A stretch of 45,919 bases of DNA from Cudoniella acicularis. Lineage: Eukaryota > Ascomycota > Leotiomycetes > Helotiales > Helotiaceae. The stretch spans positions 1 to 45,919 of the forward strand of contig JAAMPI010000278.1 of assembly GCA_013054445.1 (NCBI GenBank). The letters run 5' to 3'. Numbering within the stretch: the first letter of the stretch is position 1; each line of letters starts with the position of its first letter. Positions 1-14,094 of this stretch are shown one piece after another. The position numbers and the translations under genes are program-made. The notes below the pieces were generated by a model. The model did not search any database. It was not told the origin of the DNA and saw nothing but the letters and a program-made list of their open reading frames with translations.

Positions 1-1325
<1,325 letters not shown>

Positions 1326-3964
1326 GGCGGGTATATTGAAGTGAGATTCCAAAATGTTAATCAAGAAGATTACGCATTAGCTTGGGAGACTGAGAGTTGA
1401 AAAAACCCTGGGAGTGAAATTTTTTCAAGCGGAGGGCAGCCGCAAGCTTTTAAACAACAAACGGAAGGAGTAAGGTTAGTTCACTCGACACTTAATTCAA
1501 CTGAGCAACCTACACTACCAACTCCCCGCAAGTCACAGCCTGTCCATCACTACGGAAAACCCCCTACAGCCCCGCAGTCCCAGGATAGCTGAGAACCCGC
1601 TGATCATATCTACAAACGCGAGTGCCGGCCGAGTTGAGTTGATTTTACGCGTTTGTCCAATAACTCTTTGCGGTCAAACGACCGAGCCTGGAGCGCCTCC
1701 ATTATGGTGGATCGCCCTGCTAGCCTCTGGCACGCTTGGGGCGTCGGGTGATCGCATGGCGGCGACAAGTTCTCGATCTCCGCCAGTGCTTTTGCAGCTT
1801 TTCTTTGGTGCCAACGCCGGGTCACCCGCAGCTTTCAGGGTCCAGGCACCGAGGGGCAGCGAGCACATTCTGCCGCTGACGTTGTGAGATCTCTGTGCTG
1901 TCACTCCGGCCATCCTTGCAAATAGTGGGGCAAAATACACAGTTACAGCGCAGTACTCCCCGGCCAGAACACAAACACAACACACGGCAGCGGGTGGTTT
2001 GTCGCTGTGGCGATCGACACTTTGGCGTCATACTGACATACCGTGCCCGCAGCAGCATTTGTGCAGTAGGGGCTGCTGCTTGGGCCCAAGACCTTTGCGG
2101 CCTCCGGAAGCCTGGAAAATATGCTCGACTCATGTGAAATATGGCACATGTGACAATACAAGCGTATATATCGGTCCTTTTCGCTGATGCAGTGTGTAAT
2201 AATGTGCCGAGGAACTGAGGGGTTGCGAGTTGTGCACAGCTTCATAGCTTTTGGGAGGCCTCGAAAAAGAACTAATCAGAAATGGGTTTTATTGGGCTGT
2301 ACATCGTATCCGTGAGGGTCCTTGAGAAGCTGATGGATACTCAATATAAATATCGCGGAGACTCAGCTGGAAAGGGATACGAAGAAATCGATAAGCTCTT
2401 TCTTGAGATGAAGACAGGCATGATAGTGTTAGCGTGCAGAACGGTGGTCTGACCTGCCGAGGTTGTGGCTCGTGCTCTTCCAGGTTACTCGTGGCTTATC
2501 GCTGTTGAACTAAGGGAGTAGTTTTCCTTCGTCTAAAATTGCCTTCACCTTAATCCATTTAAGCCTCTTCCTTTCTCATGATTCATCATGGCTCTAAGAG
2601 CAAAACAAAAGCTGGGCCAGCTGAAGAAAGCGTTCATCCTTTGTGTAACTGTTCAATAATGTGAGTATTTTTGGGCCCCAATCGCGCAATTGAAGGCCTG
2701 TTCATTGATGGTCGAGCATTATACGAGGTGAAGAAGCAAGCACGGTGGATAAGAAGTCAACCCTGCAGAAGCTTAGGGGTGGATACGGTCAGAAAGTCTC
2801 AAAACGCCACAGGAAATAAGAAACACCATCTCCACCAACAACACTTCTCTCGTCCGGAAAACGGACCTTGGGGATCTTCTCAACTTCAGAAAATTGTTGT
2901 CATTGAAGGTCATGAGGAATCCCTAGCTTTTCTGCTACGGGTAAACACAACGCGAAACGCGGGGTACATGCCTCCGGATTCGTTCTGGCAGGTCAGATCG
3001 ACAAGCTTCCCTTCTCACATGATGCAACGAGTATGTAATTCTGCAGGCGCTACGATATCATCTTAAAAGCTTCAAAGCCATGAGCCCTCGCTTTCCGCAA
3101 CGTGATGTATGGGTAATTCCGCTTGTAATCGATTGACTTTCTCACCAAATATAATCAGGTGAGCAATTATCACGTGATTGATATCCATTACCTTCACGTG
3201 ATGATTGCCTTTCACGACCTTCATTCTGGTTGTTGTGTAGAAGCTCCACCGCTGTCAGATGATGTAGATGCCTGAGCTTGTTTTTCCTTTCTCTCTTGGT
3301 CAATTTTCCATTGCCTCTTTTCTAGGATTCGTAATTCGATAATAGAGGGATCAAGAAAAGGTTGCGGGGTTTTCTGAGAATCAAACTCAACGACTGTATT
3401 TATATTAGCAATGCCCTGCTTTTATATCGACATGCATTCACCTGGCACAACTTTGGCCTTGCCCCTTTTCCATGAAACCTCATCTTTTGAAGCTCTCTTT
3501 TGCGTTTGAGATACAGAGCTTGGTTGAAGTTTTGGGGGGCGGAGTGGGCCTTTGATGAGCTTGTGTTTAGGTGGTGCATCCATTGTGCATTGTGCATTGG
3601 AAGTAAGTTTCTTAGTGTTTTCGATTTTCGCAGTGGAGCTTCCACATCCGCGTGTGCTTGGAAGTCAACTGCATGCGGTGCTCGTAGGTGTTCTCGATAT
3701 GTTGACCCAGGGCTATCAACTGTACGGAGCACTCGGTATTGTTTACCTTGGTCCTCATGTCGCTTAGCGTGGGTTTAGCGAGCAAAAAAGATACTCGTAT
3801 GGAAGGAGCCAAAGACCCCGCCTCCGCATCGGACTTCAAACACACGGAGCGGTGTCGGACTGCCAGCAACAGCTCGACAGAGCAGCACAATTACCGGCCT
3901 AATCAACGACTCGGCAGCCATTGTAACCGGTACGGCTCTCTTCTGCCCCTATCCATACCCGCAT
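1326..3964. other. Intergenic region between divergent glucanase and Zn2Cys6 genes
   Basis: About 2.6 kb between two divergently transcribed genes, so it should hold both promoters. Open frames here, including one of 131 codons at 2671-3066 that starts from a non-ATG codon, show no domain and no splice structure. The notable content is a pair of CACGTG sites at 3169-3202. The stretch 3739-3964 just before the regulator carries upstream ATGs in other frames, one of which opens a frame overlapping the start of the regulator. Confidence 0.6.
3169..3202. promoter_or_regulatory. Paired E-box (CACGTG) sites
   Basis: A perfect 10-bp palindrome, ATCACGTGAT, lies at 3169-3178. A second site, TCACGTGAT, lies at 3194-3202, so the CACGTG cores are 24 bp apart. 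CACGTG is the core site of bHLH factors such as Cbf1 or SREBP-like proteins. The pair sits about 770 bp upstream of the Zn2Cys6 gene and about 1.85 kb upstream of the glucanase. Which gene it serves, if either, is inference. Confidence 0.35.
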
Positions 3965-6390
3965 ATGGACTCTGGGCAAGGGGTCGTGAGTGGGGGAGCC
4001 TCGAGCCCGACAACCAGCGTTCGGCCGGGTACAGGAGGCAGCTACAAGAGAAAGCGAAGCGGCGCAGAGTTCGAGAGCAGTCCTGGCTCTGGAGGCGAGG
4101 GGGAAGATGACGATGGAGAGAGACGACGGCAGCCAGGCGTGAAGAGAGCTTGCAACGAGTGTCGACAGCAGAAGGTGAGTCATGAACGCTTCCTATCACA
4201 ATGGCCTCTCTGCTATGCGCTGCTATGCGACGCGGCGACAAACGCTCGAAGCTTCGATGGGAACAATACTGATCGTATATAGCTGCGTTGCGACGTTGTC
4301 CAAGATCCCTTCACGTCATGCTCCCGTTGCAATCGATTGAAATTGGAATGCAAGATCGAATCAAACTTCAAGCGCGTTGGCAAAAGAAGCAAACATGCCG
4401 AAATGGAGAAGCAAATTGAAAACTACCGACGTAAGCTCCAGCGAGCCCAGGCACAGGGGTTCGTAGTCGAAGATGACGAGGACATGGAATCGCCAATTGC
4501 GAATGGCGTCTACTCCAGGAATAACCAATCATATATGGGGTCTGACGAGGCTGTGTCATCTTTGTTACATCTCAAACAAGGCGGGTCATACAACATACCC
4601 CGGATTGTGAGGGAGATCGAGAACGTGGGATTGACCGAGGAGACTATCAGCCATCTCTTCAATGAGTTCTGGCGTTGCTATCATCCCTATCTTCCTTTTT
4701 TGAATATCACTCAAACCCCGGAACAATACTATCAACAGCATCCTCTCCTCTTTTGGGTCATTATTGCAATTGCATCTCGTCGTTATACTGCCGATCCTGG
4801 ATTGTTGACATCACTTTCTGGACCTCTCACAAGACTTCTCTGGACAACTATTGGCGAAGTTCCCAACAACCATTATGTTGTTAAAGCATTGTGCTTACTC
4901 TGCACATGGCCACTGCCAACTAGCACCACATCCACTGACCCAACGCATATCTTAGGAGGCGTCATGATGAAAACTGCTACCGGCATCGGGCTTCATCGGC
5001 CAAATCACACACAAGACTTTTCTCGAGTCTCTATTGACCTGAACCGAGAGCAATTACATGACAGAGTTGTCACATGGGCCGTGTGCAATATTGTAGCACA
5101 AAGCATAGGCACAGGTTACGGCCAGCCTGCTTCAACACTTTACGACTGGACTCTCGCGGTTCGACCTGGGGAGGATGGGCCATTTACACTCTCTCCGGAG
5201 CTTGAGGCCCGGCTTCAGATCGAGCGTTTCAGCGATAAAGTCTCAAAAGAAATGTACAGCAACGTCAGTGATCCTCGCGGAGTAGCGGGTGACGAGATCA
5301 GGGCTATGCTTACCCGGGTATATCGAAGAGATTTTGGAGAGCTTCAAGTATCAATCTTATCCCGACAAGATTTATCACCTCTCATTAACCTCCATTTAAA
5401 GGCAGCCGGTTTGCACCTGCGTCTATCAGCATTCTTCGACTCCAGCACTACCCAGGGTTATATGGACGATTTAATGGGCCTTTGGCGGGCAGCAGTTGCA
5501 TTTTTGGATCTTGTCTTCGAGCTTGAATCAACCCCAGGGGAAGGAGTGTCAGGCGGAATCCTCCGTTACTCAACGAATTACGTCTTGCAGATGATTATCG
5601 CAGCATGTTTTACTCTTCTCAAACTACTGTCCTCTTTCTTCGCCCAAGACATCGACTTTGAGCGAGGACGACTCCTTTTTCACCGGACAATTCAAGCCAT
5701 TCGAAGCATAAGTGTTATTAACAATGATCTCCCGTGGAGACTCGCAGAACTTATGGTTCAAATGTGGAACGGCGCTCGTGTCGAAGCACGTAGTGCAATG
5801 CAGCACATGGGCGGCAACGGCAACGGCAATGATGCCTCCCTTCAGCCTAGGTCGATTATCGATGATAGCTTACAGCTCAAAGTCCGCTGCCGCATGAGCA
5901 TGAGTTTAGTATTTGACTCTATTTGGCGTTGGCGAGAAGAATTCCAAGCCCAAGGCCGAGGAAGTATTGAAGGTCAGCTCCAATCTCCTTCTGCTCTATC
6001 CTCGCCCAAATGACACTATCTTGTCTTGTACCTTCTTTACCACCTCTTCCCTCATCACAATCACATAAATCTAACCCTCTCTACATAGCAGCTTTGAAAA
6101 ACCCAACAAACCCAGACTCTGCCGTTGAATCTTCCGCCTCCTCAACTCATCAAATGGACAGCACGCTCATGCCCCCTTCGCACCAATTACACAACCAGCT
6201 CCTTGCAGCAACCGGTTCCGTGACCCCCCAGAACGGATTGCCGTCCAGCAGCATGATGAGCGGCAGTGTTGGTTACAGTGAGAGCAATTATGAGGTTTTT
6301 GACCCATTGAATTGGATGCTTGATGGCTTAGTGGATTTTCCATATAGCTATAATGCCATCCAAGGATTGGAGGCAAACGGAATGGGGTGA
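3965..6390 (+). CDS. Zn2Cys6 transcription factor, Leu3-like
   Basis: Fungal binuclear-zinc transcription factor of 733 aa. Exons are 3965-4174, 4283-5972 and 6089-6390; the introns are 108 and 116 bp, the second with a CTAAC branch point. The zinc cluster spans the first splice junction and reads C63-x2-C66-x6-C73-x9-C83-x2-C86-x6-C93, the same spacing as yeast Leu3. A basic linker and a helix suited to dimerisation (about 100-130) follow. The middle has the helical composition of a fungal-specific regulatory domain, and the C-terminus (WMLDGLVDF) is acidic and aromatic like an activation tail. Leu3/LeuB factors sense alpha-isopropylmalate and control branched-chain amino acid genes; assignment to that role rests on the cluster and linker only. 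War1- or PrtT-like factors are alternatives. A CCG-N3-CGG motif lies at 3927-3935, one base short of the Leu3 spacing. Confidence 0.88.
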
Positions 6391-9300
6391 GTAAGGGGGT
6401 TGCAAGTGGGTGGAGATTCATCTGCCTTCATATAAGGGGATGGATTATGGGGGCGGAGAGCCTGGATGGCACTTTTTTTGACTTGCTGGCCAAGATAACA
6501 TGTCATCACAGATGCATGCTACGGTACGACGATTCTTACAGTTGCACATTAGAACTCGACATATGTGAGGGCGGAAGTTCGAAGATTGATACAGTAAGAT
6601 GGGCCGAAGAGATGCCACGGTCCACTGATGACATGCATGACTCACGGCAGGACACATAGTTATTTTTTACGTTGCATTTACAGGACGGCTGGGTTATTTG
6701 CTTTTGAACTTGAGCGGAAAGGAACAACTAACTTGAGCGACCTGCAAATATCCAATTGGTTATCGTTGTTTAACTTCATATTTTTTAATCTTCTGGCTGA
6801 TTAATGAGGCTGGCTGGCTGCACAAAGCTTACATACTATTGTAATACCCCCCTTTTCCGAGCAAGCCCGGAAAGGAAATCAGCTAGCGATCTGTTACATA
6901 AATTCTTTGCGCGCGGACAACATAATCAATATATAAGAAAAGAGAGGAGGTGGAGGGTAGGAGAGCTCTTGTTTGGTTGTTTTTGTAATTGCGAAAGGAG
7001 GCTGAAGCGAGCCTTTGAGGCTGTGGATGCCGAATAAGGAATTGGGCATCCGCACAAAAATGAATAATGGAAGCCTGGAAGGAATATTGGATAAAATTGG
7101 ATAGGGCGAGATTGGGATATGAAGAATGACATATACACTTGTTTTCCCTAGGGGCGGGTGTCCTGTGTTTTTCATTTTTGTATATGTAGGTTGTGGCCCT
7201 CTCCATTCCCAACTTACTTTGCTCTTCCCCTTTTTCGCTTTTCTATTCTATGGGGGAAGGTATGCGCTCTTCGATCAGTCGTCGCATTGGAGGAAGGTCG
7301 TAGGAGATTCTGGGAGATTCGTCAGTTTCGTGTTTTGGAGCGCTCGAGGATAGGAAGAACCAAGTTTTACGATTTATCTTTCGTGGGTTGGAAGAAATGT
7401 TGGTCAAAACGAAGAAGAGGAGGAAGTTTTTCCCATGAAGTCTCGTCGTGTATTTGCGGAGGGGGAGTTGAGGTCTTAGCACAACTATGAACGGGCTTGG
7501 AACGGCCTGTGTCCCGCCTTTGAGCGGTCAAGTTGGTCATGTCGTCTGGTTGTTTAGCTTTGTTCCGTTGATCGGTTGGCCTGAGCATCGTCATTGGAAG
7601 GCTTCGTTTTCAGGTATACCCAGCTCTTCCACAATGCAGTACAGATACTGACTTTTCAAACCAGCTGTTCAGCCAATCGAAGAAACAGTTGACTTTGTCG
7701 CCTCATCTTTCCCCCCTATTTGGACGATTCCAACGGCTTCATTGATGACTACTCGAAAGTCTGCCTGGAGCTGAAGAGAAAGCAAATGAAGGGTGGCGAT
7801 GACCTTCTCTTTGCTACCAGTCAGTGGCTCTCTTGTGCTGGTGGACCAATTCATTTCGGAATCACCGTGTATCCTTTAGCTCTTTTGTGGGGGTTTCAAG
7901 GTCGTGAATCGATAGTTCTGCAGTCTGGATCTATTGATTCTTGCAGCTTGCTGTACGTCGAACCTCTTTATTTCCTTGCGCAGATTGTCCCGTCGTCGTT
8001 CTAATCGTGATGGCAGATCTTGTGCAAAAGGTGCGGCCCATTATGCGGCCGCGGACATCAGCCCCATCGCGATATTGCATTTATGACTTTGCTGAAGATG
8101 ACGGAATCGCCGCTCGCGGCTAATGTTTCTTGTCTCGCCGAGTACGATTGTGACTGTGTATTCGGTCATTCACGACGACGTTTGGCAATGTTCGAGAGCA
8201 GCAATCTGGTTCGCGCTTTTGGTTGTCTGCACACAGCTGCGAGGACTTCCCAAGAGCGCCAGTATTCTTGCACCCTGTGTAAAGCCGAGCACGTTGCCCC
8301 GCGTTTCCAAACACGTGGTTACGTGTATTATTGAAGCTTGAGTCGACGTCGCGATTGAGTTTGTTCGAGACTGGTGGGCCATCATGTCGTGGTCTGGTCG
8401 ACTTCGAGGTGATGTTTGCTATGCTTCCGATCGAAGTCGTATACATATAATAATGTGGGGATGCTTCTTAATGGCTGCCATCAATGGTTTTCTTTGGATT
8501 CAAGAATTGTCGTTCGTTTTACTCTTGTTGGAACAGCGGAGCTTCCTATGAGAGGTTTGACAGCAAGAACCCGAACTGGATCTGCCTTTCAATTTTGCAA
8601 GTATCGACTGTTTTTGGAATCTTTTCGGTGGGTGATGGTGTCGTGGGAAGGGCTCGATTTCGAAGTGAAGAATTGGGGACTGGTGGCATCATTTCAGGCT
8701 TTTCTTTCGAAGACATAACCGGTTGTCGACTCGACTCTCGAATCTTCTCGTTGAAGCAATATCAATACGAAACGTGCAGAAATCCGAATCTCTATGGTGG
8801 GACTGTCTAGGGAACATCGTGGACAATTGGCACAATATTTCAAATGAGACTGATGAGATTTTGTTGTTGCGAAGGGAAGAATGCGACAGTTTGTCGAGCG
8901 TTTCGATACCAAACAGCTAGGTACAGCGTCCCTACCAACACGGCAGGCACGGAAGCAACCAGATAACACCAACCCGCGGCGAGTTATTTGCAGTCACACA
9001 CCACCAACAGCAATAAAAAATCAGCACCCTTTTCGCACAAACAATACTATCTGCAAAAGCCAACATCAACACCATCATGCAGCGAATACCCACCGCTAAC
9101 AACGCTAGAACGATCCTTCACAAGGTTAGATCACCATTGAAAGCGTGCTTGATGGAAAGAGGAATCTTCTACACACTTGGACGCGCCGGTCCGCTGAAGC
9201 TCTCATGGAAAGTCAGACTTTCTATAGTACCAACTCAACCTCTAGGATCACTATAGCGCCTATGTGTTCATGCCACATCCTCAATTAGAGGCTAACATTA

Positions 9301-10071
9301 GAACCTTCTGCAAACGCTCAATCATCGTTCAGCCTGCGGAAGAGAGATTTAACGTTGGTGTTTCGACAGAATTATCTAGGATTCCTCATTGACGTAAATA
9401 GGACCTAGCTGGTCGATTCGAATGCGAGAAACGTGGCTTCCATGACTCTGCGGATACTCTGGCGTACTTGCTGCGTGGCAGCTCCGAGTATTCCTGGCGG
9501 TGTGGCATCATCTGCGGATAATGGGAGATGGGTGGGCCGAAGAGGAAGCTGCCATTGTCGGCTGCCAAGTCCAAGGAGTGTTGGCACAATGTCGGTTCCC
9601 CTTCGTTGTCATCGTGGACAATGCTGTGTTCGTCCCAGTTCACGCAGTCATACACAACCTGGATTTGTTGGTGTTGTTCAAAGGGTATTCACCCCAAGAT
9701 CTCCATGCTTTTCTATTTCGAGGTTCATTTCGACGCTGCGCCCTGGCCCTGATATACTTCATCGGTTCGGGATGGAAGTGATTGTGCCGTGATGCACTGC
9801 CGAGATTGCAATACAATAGATGGGATCGTGCCATGTTCCTTTGATTGTGGGCAGTCATAACCTTGCTCGAGCTTCCTCTACGATTGTGGCCCCATGTGGA
9901 CCATTGCCACGTTCTGCTGCAAGACCTTAGCTAAGCGCCGTGCACTGTACTCTGCAGGTGGTAAATCAGCCTCGTGGTTGAAACATGTTGCTTAAACTGC
10001 ATCGCCGCGAAACGGGTCGCCCCAGGTCTCGGATTTAAGAGTTTGCAGCCATGGGTTACAGAGGAAGTTGC

Positions 10072-10560
10072 TCACCACCAAGAATATTTGCAATCCTGCA
10101 TTCCTCCAAGACACTTGGGACAGTTCTGGAAATGACAGTTCATCCCTTGGTTATCTTTGAAGATCTTTACAGCAATTGGAAACATCATGGCCTTGACCCG
10201 CATATACTGCGCCCAGGGTTGACTCGATCCTGGAAATGCCTGTAGGATGGGTTCGCCATCGAAGGAAAGTGTTACTTTTTCGTTTGCTTTTCGACTATTG
10301 GCGGTTTACTTTGACTGCAAAGAACCGAATCAATGACAAGGACTGCCTTAACTCATTTATCCAGCCGCAATGCTTAGTGTCGTCGACCATGATAGACTAA
10401 AGCTGCTGATGACTCCTTATCCCAAATGCTCTCATCCAGCGCCTTACAGTGAGAGATGTTACCATCCAGTGCTTTGCAGACAGGCCATGAAGAGGATTCT
10501 AGTCTATGCCCCTGGTTGAATTGCAGTGGCATAACCGGTCTCCTGCTGTAGGATTCTGAG
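10072..10560 (-). pseudogene. Possible remnants of a protein-coding gene
   Basis: The minus strand shows two neighbouring stretches with balanced, coding-like codon use. One of about 52 codons runs from about 10530 to 10370 and contains PVCKALDGNISHCKALD. The other, about 66 codons, ends at a stop at 10072; it contains QPWAQYMRVKAMMFPIAVKI and a Cys-rich NCHFQNCPKC segment, and a GTGAGC donor-like site overlaps the stop. They are in different frames with no clean intron joining them, and I recognise no family. They may be a decayed gene, a mis-parsed small spliced gene, or chance. Confidence 0.2.
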
Positions 10561-12497
10561 GTACTATATGAAAGTAATTGAAGAGTCGACAGAGTTACGC
10601 GATGCAGAGAATGCCAAAGACAGTTGAGATAATCAAGGTGGGGTGGGTTACACTTGGCCCCAGCATGCCATTACAATTCCAATTCGTACGGGGAACCAAC
10701 CAGGCGAACCATGGCCTTTTGCGAACCGCGTCTTTCAACGGCTCACGACGAAACAGAATTGATTGATGGAGGGCGACCTGTCAGGCCCGTTACGGCTTCT
10801 GATTTGTCCAAACGCGACTGCTATCGAGATGATCTGCCCATTCCTTGCGCGGCAATGTTCTTGTTGCAGGCACGGCTGCACCTAGCAGTGGTCGGCCCGA
10901 GTGTCTCCAGGCCCAGGGCACTCTTGCGTGCGAAAGACCATGCATAAAATCAGTCTTGTATTGCCCACGAAGATCAGGGGCGGCTATGATTGTAAGGGCG
11001 AGCAATGTTGCCAGAATGCCAAATTCGATCAGGATCCGAGATCAAGTTACTGCACTCACTGTAGTGCATAGTATCCGACCCCCAAATGTAAGCTTACTCG
11101 ACTGCGTCACGAGTTGATGGTCGTTGGCAGACCCGCGGTGCTGGACAAAGCTGCCCTACGATTGCCGCGGATGGACGACCCCGACCCGCGTCAGCTGCGC
11201 TTCTTTCGACCTTCCAAACTCACCAATTCCCCACAAATAGTTAAGGTCAGCAAGCTAGCATGCTGTGTAGCGGTGTGCACTTTGTTTTTCTTTCTCGCGC
11301 GGAAAATCCTTCCTACTGCGGACCAACGCTGGTGAGGTTGTTTCCACTCCCACAGCACATAGAGAATCCCCAGTTTCAAAGGCCCGCACTCCGCATCATG
11401 GCGCTTGTTTCGCTCCTTGGATGGGCATCTTTTTCGAACACAGAAGCGCCTTCCATTCAGAGATTTCAAGAATGGCAGGTATAGGCAATGCCAGCGGATG
11501 GTTCGATCAATCATGCAGGACACATCACCGGCTGGGCCAAATCTGGAGCCCCAGCCTTGAGCCTGGCACCAAGCGACCGAGTACTCGTTTGAGGTATTTT
11601 TGCGCCGGCGTGAGCGACTGTATCAGCGTGGGTCCATATGTATAGGGAGGTAACTATGGCGGTGGGTAATGGGGTGGAGATAGGATGGAGAAAGGTGCCG
11701 AGCAACTCTGTGTGGTTGAATTTTTAGGGGGCGGACCCGACTGCTTGGTCGAGGTCAGCATCTGTCGAGTCTTTTAGGAGATTTTGATCGTATTCACACG
11801 AGTCACCAGCTTCCAAAGTTTCCAGCGCGCCTGCACCGAGCCTGCCCGTGCATCGTCCCCCTTACAACACGCGCTTCTTGAAATACTTCTGACATCTGCA
11901 CACCTTTTTCCCCATTTTCCCAGTGTGCACTGCAGCACCGGCCGGAATGAACTGTACTCGGTCAGTGGCCCCTGTAGAGGCCCATGCAGCGAGCCCAAAG
12001 GGGCAGTAGAGCCTGGGGATCGCGTTTATTTCCCAACCTGTGAGAAGTTGGCAGTCGTCGACTAGTATGCACTGCGCCGCACGATGCACAAATGCACAGG
12101 GGCTCTGTCGTAGTCACACTTCTTTGCGCCGTTGCGCGCGGTTACGGACGACTGATTGTGGCTCGCTTGGACAGGGCTTCGCTTGACCCTGGCAGGGCCT
12201 TTAGACGGGCGCTATTGATTGGCGGTAGGAGGCCTGTCCTTGTCTCATCTCGTCCCAAGAACCAGACTGTCGGGTCGGTGGCGATGGGCAGTGATTCTTT
12301 CGCGACTCAATCACGTTACGAGCTCACCCTCCTCCCCGTCTGCGGTTGAAACACGCTTGATGTCTGCTTGCAGGCGTGCAGAGATCTGGCCGCCATCTTC
12401 GCCGTCTTTGCCGTCTTCTAGGCTCGCCTTCGTAGAGATTCCACTCCCGTTCTATTCAGGATCCCCTGACCCCAGACCCTGCTGGAGTCGCGACAGC

Positions 12498-12680
12498 ACA
12501 GCACAGCACAGCGCAGCACCACAGCGTAGCAGACAGGAGGGACGGGAGACGGGGGACCCCACCTGCCCTGTGTGCGTCTTCCCCCGCTGCTAGTGTCCAA
12601 TGCCCGCCTCCTCGGCGGTGCGAACCAGCAGTCTACAGGAGTACCAGCCAGTGCTCACAGCACAGCACAGCACAGCACAG
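12498..12680. repeat. CAGCA pentanucleotide microsatellites (two blocks)
   Basis: Two blocks of an imperfect 5-bp CACAG/CAGCA repeat: a shorter one near 12498-12525 and a cleaner one at about 12646-12680. Both lie in the GC-rich stretch upstream of the Myb-like gene and have no coding role that I can see. Confidence 0.8.
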
Positions 12681-12872
12681 TGCGCAACCCAGCGAAGATA
12701 GCCCAGCAGCTTTCACACCGACCGGCCGACCACATCGAGTGCTGACAAGGCTGTTCTGATCACCAGGTGCCGTATGCCAGAGCCAGATTCCAGAGGAGGT
12801 GCATCTCAGAGGCCAGCGTCCGGATCATACTGAGATCCTTCACTGTTCCCGCCAGCAGCGACGTGGCTCCTC

Positions 12873-12907
12873 AGACCTTAGACCTTAGACCTTAGACCTC
12901 AGACCTT
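12873..12907. repeat. AGACCTT heptamer tandem repeat, five copies
   Basis: Five head-to-tail copies of the 7-bp unit AGACCTT; the fourth differs at its last base (AGACCTC). The array lies about 1.2 kb upstream of the Myb-like coding start. Confidence 0.9.
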
Positions 12908-13568
12908 GGCACCATCGGTCGCTGAGGATCCCGCGCTGGTTAGATCTTGTTGGAATCGCGATATACAGCGCTTAGTGATGGCGATATCGATATCTTCGGC
13001 CGGGCGAATGAACATCGGCTTGCCCGTGCTGGCGGCAGACATGCCGTCGGTCCGGGGCAGCTACTCAGGACTCTCCATCTCCTCCGCGATTGTCGTTTAT
13101 CCCGCCACCAGTGAAGGCTCTTAGCTTCAAGCCTATCGCAACCAACAATAACAACACAGTCGCGCCTGCAGCGCATATTTAGGGCTTCGGACCATGCGCG
13201 AGCGGGAACGGCGTGGTCGGGGTCAAGGAAAGTAAGGTGATGCGTAGTGGATGCTGGTGCCAGTTGATGGCTGATGTAACTATAAACTGTGGAAGTACAG
13301 GCCAGGGCCTCTGACAGGCTCTGGCAGCGTGAAGACTAGAGAGCCGGCTGCTGTGAACGGGCCTGCCGTCTTCCTCCTCTCTTGGATTAGCACTCGCGCA
13401 CGGCCACCCGGTTCAGAAGACGATCTTAATGCCCCGGAAGGGGAGACATTAGTCCTAGATTCGGGCCAGAATCGTGAACTGCCGTATCAACTCACTTCTC
13501 GCCTCCCAGCAGTTCGTTCGCGGCGGTTACACACTGCATGGAGTAGCATCCAAGGCTTCAAGCCCGCC

Positions 13569-13650
13569 TAGCACCAGCACCAGCACCAGCACCAGCACTA
13601 GCAACAGCACAAGCTCAAGCTCAAGCTCTAGCTCCAGCTCCCGCTCCGAC
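13569..13650. repeat. Hexanucleotide AGCACC / AGCTCA-type repeat
   Basis: About 80 bp of 6-bp periodic sequence that starts as AGCACC copies, passes through AGCAAC-like units and becomes AGCTCA/AGCTCC. One frame would read as poly-Ser/Thr, but that frame lacks a domain and ends soon after, so it is treated as a simple repeat in the leader region of the Myb-like gene. Confidence 0.85.
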
Positions 13651-14094
13651 ACCCCTCCCTGGCTATTCCCACCCTCTATCCCGCGCAGTGCCTTCACTGC
13701 CACCCAAAGGCCGTTTAGAAGGCCCCAGGGCTCATTCTTTCGCTGTGCCCCTAATCCTGGATAAATCTACTGGATCGCGCCGATGCAAACCTTTCCTCTG
13801 CCCTATATGACAAGGCTGTCTGTGTCGCACATCCCAGAGCTCCACTCGAGGCATACTCCCTGGATACTTTTTCTATAATTCCATCAATGCTTTCCGAGGA
13901 CAAGGGATCGATTTGAGGGAAATCATTTAATATCCTCTTCACGCCAATGCAAGAGCTTTATTCTTGAGCAACCTCTTCAGAAGAACGGATTTCTTCCTAA
14001 ACAACCTTCCACACCTCAGCCCCACCGTAGTAACACCCTTATAAAAGCAAGACCCGAAACGAGTCGAGCTGTACGTCAAATCCTTCAGGCATCG

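Larger units (their letters stand above)
6391..14094. other. Large gene-poor interval before the Myb-like gene
   Basis: About 7.7 kb in which I can defend no complete gene. Open frames are short, overlap on both strands and lack domains. The first several hundred bases are probably 3' UTR of the Zn2Cys6 gene. Two minus-strand stretches look weakly coding (see 10072-10273 and 10370-10560). From about 12.4 to 13.65 kb the DNA is GC-richer and carries CAGCA, AGACCTT and AGCACC/AGCTCA repeats, as expected for a long promoter or leader of the Myb-like gene. A 57-codon frame starts at 9077 after an A/C-rich leader-like stretch and has no recognisable domain. Confidence 0.5.

Noticed and set aside
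2671..3066. 131-codon plus-strand open frame
   Set aside because: It begins at a non-ATG codon, has no recognisable motif, and neighbouring frames are equally open.
9077..9250. 57-codon frame (MQRIPTANNARTILHK...) after an A/C-rich leader-like stretch
   Set aside because: Suggestive start context, but no domain, and the first possible GT donor leads to no convincing second exon.
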